A DNA stretch of 64,000 nt, taken from positions 1,116,001 through 1,180,000 of the forward strand of contig NC_013947.1 of the NCBI RefSeq assembly GCF_000024545.1, given 5' to 3'. The stretch is from Stackebrandtia nassauensis DSM 44728 (lineage in GTDB: Bacteria > Actinomycetota > Actinomycetes > Mycobacteriales > Micromonosporaceae). The notes under the pieces are model-generated. The model did no database searches. It worked only from the letters and a program-made list of their open reading frames with translations, and had not been told where the DNA came from. Below, one piece after another: positions 56,876 through 64,000 of the stretch; the first letter of the stretch is position 1, and each line of letters starts with the position of its first letter. The position numbers and the translations under genes were made by a program.

Positions 56876-57748
56876 ATGAACGCGGTACTGGCATCGGTTA
56901 TGGGGCACTGGTTTGCCGAGAACGGGCGTGAGCTGCCGTGGCGTACTCCCGAGACCACCGCCTGGGGTGTGCTGGTCAGCGAGGTCATGTCGCAGCAGAC
57001 GCCGGTCGCCCGGGTTGCTCCGATTTGGACGGAGTGGATGGGGCGGTGGCCGACTCCGGCCGATTTCGCCGACGCTCCCGCCGCCGATGTGTTGCGGGCT
57101 TGGGGGCGGTTGGGTTATCCGCGGCGGGCGTTGCGGTTGCACGAGTGCGCCAAGGCGGTCGTGGAACGGCACGGCGGGGTCATTCCGGACGATGTGGACG
57201 CGCTGTTGGCCCTGCCGGGCATCGGCACCTATACGGCGCGGGCCGTGGCCGTGTTCGCTTACCGGCAGCGGCATCCGGTCGTGGACACCAATGTTCGCCG
57301 GGTCGTCGCGCGGTGGGCGCACGCCAAACCGGACGCCGGGCACGCCACCACCACGGCGGACCTGCGGGACGCCGAGGCTTTGTTGCCGTCCGAGCCGGAG
57401 GAGGCCGCGCGGTTGTCGGTCGCGCTCATGGAACTGGGGGCTTTGGTGTGCACGGCGCGGTCTCCGCGTTGCGGGGACTGCCCGATCGCTCGCGATTGCG
57501 GGTTCCTCGCTTCGGGGGAGAGTCTGCCGGAGGGGCCCAGCCGGAAACCGCAGCGTTATCACGGTACGACTCGCTATGTGCGGGGGCAGATCATGGCGTT
57601 GCTGCGCGAGGCCGAGCATCCGGTGGCCCGGGTGGCCATCGACGGTGTCTGGCATGAGACGGCTCGCCGCGAAGAGGCGCTGTCGGGCTTGATCAGCGAC
57701 GGCCTGGTCGACGCGCTGCCGGGGGATCGGTTCGCGTTGCCCAGTTGA
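56876..57748 (+). CDS. mutY: A/G-specific adenine glycosylase
   Basis: A 290-residue HhH-GPD repair enzyme with catalytic Glu in 'VSEVMSQQTPV', HhH 'LPGIGTYTARAV', catalytic Asp in 'VDTNVRRV', and a [4Fe-4S] loop C-x6-C-x2-C-x5-C ('CTARSPRCGDCPIARDC'). It removes adenine opposite 8-oxoguanine. The C-terminal recognition domain is short, as in other actinobacterial MutY. ATG 56876 follows AAGG by 8 bases; ATG 56846 upstream would overlap the previous gene. Confidence 0.94.
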   Translation: MNAVLASVMGHWFAENGRELPWRTPETTAWGVLVSEVMSQQTPVARVAPIWTEWMGRWPTPADFADAPAADVLRAWGRLGYPRRALRLHECAKAVVERHGGVIPDDVDALLALPGIGTYTARAVAVFAYRQRHPVVDTNVRRVVARWAHAKPDAGHATTTADLRDAEALLPSEPEEAARLSVALMELGALVCTARSPRCGDCPIARDCGFLASGESLPEGPSRKPQRYHGTTRYVRGQIMALLREAEHPVARVAIDGVWHETARREEALSGLISDGLVDALPGDRFALPS

Positions 57749-57781
57749 GTCGCGGCTGACATGTCAATGCCGGCAAGGGAA

Positions 57782-57807
57782 CCGGACGTCGCAGCCGGAC
57801 GTCGCAG
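57782..57807 (+). repeat. Tandem 13-bp duplication
   Basis: CCGGACGTCGCAG occurs twice head to tail (57782-57794, 57795-57807) just before the lipoprotein start. Confidence 0.85.
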
Positions 57808-58253
57808 TGGGTATGGAGTCGAACCCGAGCCGCTGGTTCTCGTACGGTGCGATGGTGATCGCGGTGCTGTCGCTGGCGGCCTGCGGCGGTGAGCCCGACG
57901 TGTCGAAAAAGCCCGCCGATGAGTCGCCCGAGGCGGTCGTGTGTGAGGTCGGTGGCGATTTCTCGGGCAGCGTGACGGCCGAAGCCACGTCCGGTGCGGC
58001 GGAGGAGGACTGGGAGGGTGAGGACTTCGGTCCCATGAACCTGGTGGTGGTCTACCTGGAGTCGCCGACCGAGTCGGACGCCGTGACCGTCGTGGTGCGT
58101 GACGGGGACGGTGAGGAGTTGACGCGCAACCTGTACCAGATCGACACGCCGCTGGACGAGATCGAGTTCGAGGGCGGGCACGGTTTCACCGGGCTCCATT
58201 ACGTGAACCACGACGACGCTCAGCTTCAGTACTGGTGCGCGCCAAAGAAATGA
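57807..58253 (+). CDS. Small putative lipoprotein
   Basis: About 148 residues. It has a signal peptide with lipobox 'LSLAAC' (Cys about 30), then an acidic, Glu/Asp-rich mature part with a C-terminal Cys ('YWCAPKK'). The family is not recognised. The start is GTG 57807 (the last base of the 13-bp duplication) or ATG 57813, two codons on. It is probably anchored to the outer face of the membrane. Confidence 0.72.
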   Translation: MGMESNPSRWFSYGAMVIAVLSLAACGGEPDVSKKPADESPEAVVCEVGGDFSGSVTAEATSGAAEEDWEGEDFGPMNLVVVYLESPTESDAVTVVVRDGDGEELTRNLYQIDTPLDEIEFEGGHGFTGLHYVNHDDAQLQYWCAPKK

Positions 58254-58262
58254 GCCCGGCGG

Positions 58263-59159
58263 TCACCGCTCCTGGGAGGCGGCGGCTTTGAGTCCGGCGA
58301 GCAGGCTGCGCAGCGCGGGCTGGGCCAGCGCGGTCTCGCGTATCGCGGCGTAGATGGCCCGGGACGGTTCCGGGTTGCGGATCCGGCGCACCACGACATC
58401 GGGGTGGCGGCTGCCCAGGCCCATCAACGGGACCAGGCTGATGCCCAGCCCGGCGGCGACGAAGCCCTGCGCGGTGGCGTAGTCGTCGCTCTCGACGGTG
58501 AAGTTGGGCGTGAATCCGGCCGCCGAGCAGGCTTCGAGGACCGAGTCGAGGCAGGGCCCGGCCGGTTCGCTGCCGATCAGCGGCTCCTCGGCGAGGTCGG
58601 TCAGGTCGAGCACGCGTTTGGACGCGAGCCGGTGGCTCTTGGGCACCACGGCGCGGTATCGGTCGTCCAGCAGGTGCACCAGCCGGACGCCGTCGCGGGC
58701 CGGTTGCGGTGGCCGCACGACGATGGCCAGGTCGGCGCGGCCATGTTCCACCTCCGGCAGCGGGTCGTGCGGGTCGATCAGTTTCAGGTCGACGCGCACG
58801 CCGGGGTGTTTGCCGCGTAGCCGGGCCAGCGCGGGCGGCACCAGGGCGGCCCCGGCGGTGGCGAAGTAGCGCACCACCAGCTGGCCGGTGCGTCCGGCTC
58901 GCAGGTCGGCCAGCGCGGTCTCGGCTTCGGCGACGTGTTTGCCGATGACGGCGGCGTGCTCGGTGAGCAGCCGCCCGGCGGCCGTGGGGCGGACGCCACG
59001 GCCGACGCGTTCCAGCAGTTCCATGCCGGCTTCGCGTTCGAGCGCCGCCACCTGCTGGCTGATGGCGGAGGGCGTGTAGCCGAGGTTGGTGGCGGCGGCG
59101 GTCACCGAACCGCTGGAGACCACCGCCCGCAGCACCTGCATGCGTCGCACGTCAAGCAT
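58263..59159 (-). CDS. LysR-family transcriptional regulator
   Basis: A 298-residue LysR protein with an N-terminal winged HTH ('VTAAATNLGYTPSAISQQVA', 'ALEREAGMELLER') and a periplasmic-binding-like effector domain (about 90-290). It is divergent from an EamA transporter, the likely target. A GGTTC-N5-GAACC repeat lies 16 bases upstream of its start. Confidence 0.93.
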   Translation of the reverse strand: MLDVRRMQVLRAVVSSGSVTAAATNLGYTPSAISQQVAALEREAGMELLERVGRGVRPTAAGRLLTEHAAVIGKHVAEAETALADLRAGRTGQLVVRYFATAGAALVPPALARLRGKHPGVRVDLKLIDPHDPLPEVEHGRADLAIVVRPPQPARDGVRLVHLLDDRYRAVVPKSHRLASKRVLDLTDLAEEPLIGSEPAGPCLDSVLEACSAAGFTPNFTVESDDYATAQGFVAAGLGISLVPLMGLGSRHPDVVVRRIRNPEPSRAIYAAIRETALAQPALRSLLAGLKAAASQER

Positions 59160-59174
59160 GTAGCAAAGCTTAAC

Positions 59175-59189
59175 GGTTCATGCAGAACC
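59175..59189. promoter_or_regulatory. Candidate LysR-box in the divergent promoter
   Basis: GGTTCATGCAGAACC, a 15-bp interrupted palindrome, lies between the lysR start (59159) and the transporter start (59257). It fits autoregulation and activation by the LysR protein; evidence is symmetry and position. Confidence 0.4.
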
Positions 59190-59256
59190 TTTCGCTTGTC
59201 CTTCCGAGTCAGGTGCGGCACGGTGAAGTCCGGACCACCGAACCGGGAGTTGAATC

Positions 59257-60264
59257 GTGATGGGCAGTGGCATGGCGGCGGTACGCGTGGGCGTGCTCGC
59301 CCTGTTGTGGGGATCGACGTACCTGTGGATCAAGCTGGCGTTGACCGGACTGACACCCACCCAGGTCACCTTCGCCCGCTGCCTGCTGGGAGCGGCCGTG
59401 CTGGTCGTCCTGTGCGCCGCCGGACGGCAGCGGCTGCCGCGCGATCGCGGAACCTGGCTGCGGATCCTCGTGGCCGCGTTCTTCTGCAACGCGTTGCCGT
59501 ACGCGCTGTTCAGCATCGGCCAGCAGACCGTCGACTCTGGGGTCGCCGGGGTCCTCAACGCGACGACTCCGTTGTGGACATTGGTTGTCGGCATCGCCAT
59601 CGGTGCCGAGCGCCGTCCGCATCCGGTCCGGGTGGGCGGCCTGCTGCTGGGTTTCGCGGGGGTGCTGCTGATCTTCGCCCCGTGGCACGAGGCTGGACTC
59701 ACCGGCTGGGGAGCGTTGGCCATTCTCGGTGCGGCGGTGAGCTACGCGCTGTCGTTCACCTACATGGGACGGAAGCTGGTCGGCAAGGGGCACGCCACCA
59801 TCTCGCTGTCGGCCTCGCAGCTGATCGTGGCGACGGGGCTGACGGCCGCGGCGTTGCCGTTCGGCGGACCGGTCGCGATGCCGGTGGCTCCGGTGGTGCT
59901 GGTCGCGGTCGTTGCGCTGGGCGTCCTGTGCACCGCGTTCACGTTCCACCTCACCTACCGGCTCATCGCCGACGAGGGCGCCACCAACGCGGCCACCGTC
60001 GGGTACCTGCTGCCGGTGGTGTCGGTGCTGCTGGGCGCGGTCTTCCTGGGCGAGCCGCTCAGTCTGCGGATCATCGCGGGCATGGCCGTGGTGCTGCTCG
60101 GCGTCGGGATGTCGCGGTGGCGCAGGCGAACTCCGGTTCAGCCGGAGCCCGAGGTGGCGCTGGCGACCGGCCGTGGCTTACCCGGGTGCGCTTTCAACCG
60201 GCCATCGTCGCTGACTTCGGCATCGCCCACTCAGGCCGTTCGTCCTCCTCGGGCGGGGAGTTGA
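59257..60264 (+). CDS. EamA/DMT-family transporter
   Basis: A 335-residue protein with ten helices in two EamA repeats ('LLWGSTYLWIKLAL', 'YLLPVVSVLLGAVFLGEPLS'). It is probably a metabolite exporter controlled by the divergent LysR. The C-terminal ~40 residues ('ATGRGLPGCAFNRPSSLTSA') are hydrophilic and atypical. The last 71 bases are antisense to the end of the MauE-like gene, suggesting loss of an earlier stop. It starts at GTG 59257, with ATG 59260 next to it. Confidence 0.9.
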   Translation: MMGSGMAAVRVGVLALLWGSTYLWIKLALTGLTPTQVTFARCLLGAAVLVVLCAAGRQRLPRDRGTWLRILVAAFFCNALPYALFSIGQQTVDSGVAGVLNATTPLWTLVVGIAIGAERRPHPVRVGGLLLGFAGVLLIFAPWHEAGLTGWGALAILGAAVSYALSFTYMGRKLVGKGHATISLSASQLIVATGLTAAALPFGGPVAMPVAPVVLVAVVALGVLCTAFTFHLTYRLIADEGATNAATVGYLLPVVSVLLGAVFLGEPLSLRIIAGMAVVLLGVGMSRWRRRTPVQPEPEVALATGRGLPGCAFNRPSSLTSASPTQAVRPPRAGS

Positions 60265-61075
60265 AGTGCAGCAAGGTCTGTGAGGTCTTGTCATCGACGA
60301 ACGCGACCCGCACCTCGTCGGGGGCGTCGCGCAGCAACGGAACCGCGAACACCGCCGTGGCCCGGCGTCCGTCGACCATCGCTCCATAGCAGACGATCCG
60401 CCAGTCGTCCTCGTCCCAGGTCTCGCGGACGTCGCTGCGCAGCAGTTTCGCGACGTGGCGAAAGACGTCGGAGCGTTGCATCCGCTCGACGGTCGCGTCC
60501 AGCGGCACCTCGCCGGTGTCGCCGCCCAGCGGCCGGGACCAGCGGGCTCGCCACCGCCGCAACGGAACCAGCCAGGCGCCGTCGAACTCGGCCGACACCG
60601 TCAGGAACAGCGCGGCCTCGACGGCGACGACGCCGAGCGACGACGCGGGGTGCTGGGCGAGCGCCGTCGGCCACGCCATGTCCGTCCACAGTATCGTGAC
60701 GGACGCGGCCAGCATGCCGCCGCTGCGGGCGAAGGCGCGCCACGAGATCGCAGCACCCTTGCCGCCCAGGCAACCGCAGGACGATTCGGGCGCGGCGACG
60801 CGCGCGTAGGCGAGGTACCCGCAGAATCCCGCCGACAGCGCGATGGCCGCCACGGTGGCCGGGGCCCAAAGGATCGGGACCAGCAGCGCCAGTCCCACGA
60901 CCGCCTCGGCGGCGCCGAGGATCCGGTACGCCGCGGGCGCCCGCTTCTCGCCGACCAGCCGCGCCAGCGCCGCGTCCCGGGCGGCGATCGCGCCGCGTCG
61001 GCTGAACAGCTTCACGTTGGCGGCCCACAACAGGACCGCTCCCACCAGCAGCGGTTGTACCGCGATGATCGACAC
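60194..61075 (-). CDS. MauE-like membrane protein with extra C-terminal domain
   Basis: A 293-residue protein. Four helices occupy residues 1-145 in the MauE/DoxX pattern. 'ESSCGCLGG' between helices 3 and 4 is the cysteine motif typical of MauE. A roughly 120-residue hydrophilic C-terminal domain follows ('DDWRIVCYGAMVDGRRATAV'). MauE helps methylamine dehydrogenase light-chain maturation, probably by supporting disulfide formation. Here it ends an operon whose first gene encodes a protein with 15 cysteines. The GTG start has a GGGAGG site. Confidence 0.8.
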   Translation of the reverse strand: MSIIAVQPLLVGAVLLWAANVKLFSRRGAIAARDAALARLVGEKRAPAAYRILGAAEAVVGLALLVPILWAPATVAAIALSAGFCGYLAYARVAAPESSCGCLGGKGAAISWRAFARSGGMLAASVTILWTDMAWPTALAQHPASSLGVVAVEAALFLTVSAEFDGAWLVPLRRWRARWSRPLGGDTGEVPLDATVERMQRSDVFRHVAKLLRSDVRETWDEDDWRIVCYGAMVDGRRATAVFAVPLLRDAPDEVRVAFVDDKTSQTLLHFNSPPEEDERPEWAMPKSATMAG

Positions 61076-61183
61076 TGCGTACCTCCCGATCGAAGGGGTG
61101 GTGCCGTCGGCGAGGGGCAGATCGCCGACGGCACCGAGGGGTTGGGCATCTTGTGGTCACGCCGAGGTCATGCCGGGCATCTG

Positions 61184-61771
61184 TCAGCGCGCCGCGTACA
61201 CGGTCGCGATGTCCACCTCGTTCGTTCCCGGGCGCCAGGCGCCGAGCACCTGGACATGGCTGTCCACTGTGATTCCCGACAGATCGGAGACGGCCGACCT
61301 GCCGTTGTAGACGGCCGCCGACGTGCCGTCCACCATGTGGGCGACAATGCGTTCGCCCTTGTGATCCAGTCTGAGTTGCCTGCCCTTGACGGACACGACA
61401 TGGGCTTTTATGTTCACGATGTTGACCCACACGGAGTCGGCCGCGATCGTGCCGTCGTCCATCAGGACGCCGCGGGCGTACATGCCGTCGCCGACCTCGA
61501 TCTTCTCGAAGCGGGACGGCTTGAGCTTCCAGACGCTGGTGGAGTCGGTGACCCGGACCCTCCACAAGGTGGTGTCCGAGCCGGTGGCCTGGAAGGTGTT
61601 TCCGTTGATCGACTTGATGAGCCCCTCGGCGAACTCGGGGTCGGGCGCCCCGGGCTCGATCTTCAGGGTCTCGGCGGCGAACGCGTCCTCGGGCGCGAGA
61701 CCGCCCAGCGCCGAGGCGCCGACGATCGCGGTCCCCAGGACGGCACCGGTCAGGAGTTTTCGTCTATCCAT
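61184..61771 (-). CDS. Twin-arginine-exported protein with DUF5666-like beta domains
   Basis: A 195-residue protein. The signal 'MDRRKLLTGAVLGTAIVGAS' has twin Arg followed by KLL and a hydrophobic core, with cleavage near 'AFAAET'. The mature part has two beta-rich, OB-like segments (about 47-115 and 120-190; 'SINGNTFQATG', 'HVVSVKGRQLRLD'), similar to DUF5666. It contains no cysteine. The ATG follows a perfect AGGAGG that overlaps the stop of the Cys-rich gene, so expression is tightly linked. Tat export implies it is secreted folded, possibly with a bound partner. Confidence 0.78.
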   Translation of the reverse strand: MDRRKLLTGAVLGTAIVGASALGGLAPEDAFAAETLKIEPGAPDPEFAEGLIKSINGNTFQATGSDTTLWRVRVTDSTSVWKLKPSRFEKIEVGDGMYARGVLMDDGTIAADSVWVNIVNIKAHVVSVKGRQLRLDHKGERIVAHMVDGTSAAVYNGRSAVSDLSGITVDSHVQVLGAWRPGTNEVDIATVYAAR

Positions 61772-61783
61772 GGTGCACGCCTC

Positions 61784-62185
61784 CTAGGTGATCGTGCACG
61801 GCCGCAGGCCGCTCGACAGGTCGGCGATCCGGCTGTACGCGGCGGGCGTGAGGTCCATGATCCGGTTGGATCCACAGGTACTGCCGCAGCACGACTGTTC
61901 GCCGCAGAACAGGTCGGTCTGCGGTCCACAGTCGGCGATCGACGTGGTGACCGCCTGGCCGGTGCACCGGTTCGTGGTGGTGTGCCGGTGCCCGCAGGTC
62001 CGCCGGGCCAGGCTGACCCCGCACCGGTCGGGTCGGGTGATGGCGAAACAGGCGTCCGACGCGTTGGGCCACGCGTGTTGCAGGTTTCCGGAATGACAGG
62101 TACCGCAGGCGCCGGTGCCCGCCGTACCACAAGGCCCCCAGGCATTGCCGCAGCAAAACCAGGAGAACTCGCCAGTGAGAACCAT
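61784..62185 (-). CDS. Cysteine-rich protein (15 Cys in 133 residues)
   Basis: 133 residues with Cys at 11, 12, 19, 27, 30, 46, 55, 64, 74, 86, 94, 99, 100, 104 and 130, and Trp at 9, 16 and 39. Pairs include CC (11-12, 99-100) and CGTC (27-30). There is no signal peptide. GC-rich codon positions and a good AGGAG site before the ATG support a real gene. The density recalls the methylamine dehydrogenase light chain (six disulfides, Trp-derived cofactor), and the MauE-like gene downstream strengthens the parallel, but no heavy chain or MauD/MauG is present. Disulfide-bonded exoprotein, metal binder or modified peptide are all possible. Confidence 0.78.
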   Translation of the reverse strand: MVLTGEFSWFCCGNAWGPCGTAGTGACGTCHSGNLQHAWPNASDACFAITRPDRCGVSLARRTCGHRHTTTNRCTGQAVTTSIADCGPQTDLFCGEQSCCGSTCGSNRIMDLTPAAYSRIADLSSGLRPCTIT

Positions 62186-62381
62186 AGTATGGCTCCTATC
62201 GCTTGTAGACTATTGACAGTCGACTTAGACCATCGCTACTGAGCAACAGACTGGCGAACCCCATCGAGGCAGTCAAGTCCATCGATGGAATGAACATACA
62301 TTCGGTCCACAGTACCGAGTATTCGGATACTGGCGGACAGTAACGCCGAAACCGTTGGCCGCCACTGACATCCGGCGCAGG

Positions 62382-64000
62382 TCAGCCCACGTGGATGCCC
62401 GGTCGCCGCGCCTTCTCGGGTTCGCTGGTGCGCAGCACCTCTCGCACCATCGGCGGCACGTCGCCCTGTCCCAGCATCAGGAACCGCAGCAGGTGCCCCA
62501 CCGGGCTGCCCTCCGACCACTCGAAGTAGCAGTGCGGCTTGACGCCGGTCGCGTCGCGCAGCGCCAGCAGGATCGCGGCGATCGCGTTGGGCACCGCCGG
62601 GCTCTGCACCCGCAGGATGCGGTGGCCGTCCTTCTCGACGCCGCACACCCGCAGCACGTCGCTGAAGCTCGACGGGTCGATGACCTCGACCTCCAGGAAG
62701 AGGACGTCGGCGGCACCGGGCACCGGGTTGAGACCCCGCTGCTCGGCCTCCTTCTCGGCGTACTCGTTCAGATCCCCGGCCTGGCGCTTGTTCGCGATGA
62801 TGTTGATCGCGCCGTCGTGGGCGAGCGTGTCGGTGATGAAGGTACGGGCGGTCTCGTCGAACTCGATGTGGTCGGCGCGCAGTTCGGTGGTGCGGGTGAC
62901 CCGCGAGATCAGCGAGACCACGATGATGCCGCCGATGAACGCCGCCGAGATCGCGATGCCGTCCGGCTTCTCGATGATGTTCTCCACCAGCGCGTACAAC
63001 AGCACCAGCGTCAGCACCGCGAAACCGATGCCCGCGTACAGCTGTCGGCCCTTGGCCGCCGAGATGGTCACGGCCACCGCGCCGGAGGCCATCATCGCCA
63101 GGATCCCGGTCGCGTACGCCCCGGCCTGCGCGTTGACGTCGGCGCCGAAGGCGATCGTGATGCCGATGCTGATCACGGTGTACACCAACACGACCGGACG
63201 CACCGCCTGTCCCCACTGCGGTGACATGCCGTACTTGGGCAGGTAGCGGGGCACGATGTTGATCAGGCCCGCCATCGCCGAGGCGCCCGCGAACCACAGG
63301 ATCAGCACGCTGGAGATGTCGTAGGCGGTGCCGACGAACTCGCCCAGTTCCTGGTGCGCCAGGTATGCCAGCGCCCGGCCGCTGGCCTTGCCGCCCTCCT
63401 CGAACTCCTTCTTCGGGATCAGGACGGTGGTGATGAAGCTCGTCGCCAGCAGGTACACCGACATGATGAGCGCCGCAGTGGTCAACAGCTTGCGGGTGTT
63501 GCGGATGCGCGACTCCAGCCGCCGCTCGTGCGTCTCGCCCTCGGCTTTGACCAACGGCATCATCGACACCCCGGTCTCGAAGCCGGACATGCCCAGCACC
63601 AGCAGCGGGAACGCCAGCACCGCGGGCCCGGCGATGTCGAGGAAACCGGTGCCGTGCGTGGTGAGTGCCTCCACCCAGCGGGACATGGACTCGGGGTGGC
63701 TTAGCACGTCGAACAGCCCGGCGGCCACGACGGCGGCGTTGAGCAGCAGGAACACCGCCACCAGCGGGATCGCCACGCCGACGGCCTCGTTGAAGCCGAG
63801 CAGGAAGATGCCGCCCAGGACCAAGAGCAGCACCACGGTCAGCAGCACCGCCTGGCCGTGCAGGAACTCGGGCGCGTACGGGTTCTCCAGCACGTGCACC
63901 GTCGCGTCGGCCGACGACAGAGTGATGGTGACGATCCACGACGTCGCGACGAAACCCAACAGCGCCAACACGAACATCTTGCCGCGCCAGAACGGCAGCA
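62382..64000 (-). CDS. APC-family permease with C-terminal soluble domain (5' partial)
   Basis: The reading frame continues to the right edge, so the N-terminus is missing. At least ten helices occupy the visible first 370 residues ('VLGMSGFETGVSMMPLVKAE', 'SVLILWFAGASAMAGLINIV'). A roughly 160-residue cytoplasmic domain follows ('HDGAINIIANKRQAGDLNEY', 'VPNAIAAILLALRDATGVKP'). It is an amino-acid/polyamine/organocation-type transporter of a subgroup with long C-terminal extensions. The substrate is unknown. The 196-bp region before the Cys-rich gene holds a TTGACA-like box but no convincing promoter. Confidence 0.85.
   Translation of the reverse strand, partial: LPFWRGKMFVLALLGFVATSWIVTITLSSADATVHVLENPYAPEFLHGQAVLLTVVLLLVLGGIFLLGFNEAVGVAIPLVAVFLLLNAAVVAAGLFDVLSHPESMSRWVEALTTHGTGFLDIAGPAVLAFPLLVLGMSGFETGVSMMPLVKAEGETHERRLESRIRNTRKLLTTAALIMSVYLLATSFITTVLIPKKEFEEGGKASGRALAYLAHQELGEFVGTAYDISSVLILWFAGASAMAGLINIVPRYLPKYGMSPQWGQAVRPVVLVYTVISIGITIAFGADVNAQAGAYATGILAMMASGAVAVTISAAKGRQLYAGIGFAVLTLVLLYALVENIIEKPDGIAISAAFIGGIIVVSLISRVTRTTELRADHIEFDETARTFITDTLAHDGAINIIANKRQAGDLNEYAEKEAEQRGLNPVPGAADVLFLEVEVIDPSSFSDVLRVCGVEKDGHRILRVQSPAVPNAIAAILLALRDATGVKPHCYFEWSEGSPVGHLLRFLMLGQGDVPPMVREVLRTSEPEKARRPGIHVG

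Noticed and set aside
61788-62096. Plus-strand open frame opposite the Cys-rich gene
   Set aside because: The minus-strand gene has a ribosome site, operon linkage and a regular cysteine pattern; the plus frame has none.

Overview
This 64 kb window is high-GC actinobacterial chromosome. It has dense genes, many GTG starts and translationally coupled ATGA/GTGA junctions. It carries actinobacteria-restricted families: WhiB, GuaB3, DUF5319, DUF4177, a GroEL with a His-rich tail, and a BldM-like regulator. Two blocks match conserved actinobacterial synteny. One is the ponA2-whiB4-ArsA pair-RidA-MBL-crp-marP-NUDIX-thioredoxin-nth block known around Rv3671c-Rv3682 of M. tuberculosis. The other is the groESL ... 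guaB-guaB3 ... guaA block. Base composition and the OsaA/OsaB-like and WblA/BldM-like genes suggest a filamentous, sporulating lineage such as Glycomycetales/Micromonosporales. That placement is inference.

Layout. 1-4.9 kb: an OsaA-like HAMP-array hybrid histidine kinase (5' end outside the window), an OsaB-like response regulator and a STAS antagonist. 4.9-22.3 kb: the conserved envelope/redox/cAMP block: a PonA2-like PBP, WhiB4/WblA, two ArsA-type ATPases, a small membrane protein, DUF4177, RidA and an MBL hydrolase. It continues with a three-domain adenylyl cyclase and a Ser/Thr kinase, which look inserted here, then Crp, a membrane protein, the MarP protease, CoA-type NUDIX, a TlpA-like lipoprotein and Nth. 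22.5-27.9 kb: an SseB-like protein with a coupled small partner, a secreted protein behind a perfect palindrome, a cytochrome P450, and a divergent regulator with an IS30-type HTH. 28.0-31.1 kb: a three-gene carbohydrate-type operon behind a LacI-type palindrome. 31.2-37.7 kb: a type VII-substrate-like pair, MocR regulator/EamA exporter, a VIT1-like transporter and a methyltransferase. 37.7-52.3 kb: groES-groEL under CIRCE, a BldM-like regulator, GH3 glycosidase, DUF5319, guaB, guaB3, an O-methyltransferase, a serine hydrolase, a FUSC exporter and guaA. 52.3-60.3 kb: a double-NUDIX protein with a duplicated 5' region, pssA, modA-modB (no modC), an unknown protein, mutY, a lipoprotein, and LysR/EamA. 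60.2-62.2 kb: an unusual three-gene operon of a 15-cysteine protein, a twin-arginine secreted protein and a MauE-like membrane protein. 62.4 kb to the end: an APC-type permease running off the right edge.

How the genes work together. The adenylyl cyclase beside Crp suggests local cAMP signalling. WhiB4/WblA, the thioredoxin-like lipoprotein, MarP and the PBP form a conserved envelope/redox-stress neighbourhood. guaB/guaB3/guaA supply GMP. The most novel candidate is the Cys-rich/Tat/MauE operon at 60.2-62.2 kb.

No tRNA, rRNA, CRISPR array, intact insertion sequence or prophage was seen. No gene-free stretch exceeds 300 bases. Several short repeats are unusual: an RBS-plus-GTG start-module repeat before the cyclase, a four-copy 17-bp repeat of a stop-codon region, and an 82-bp duplicated promoter/start region.
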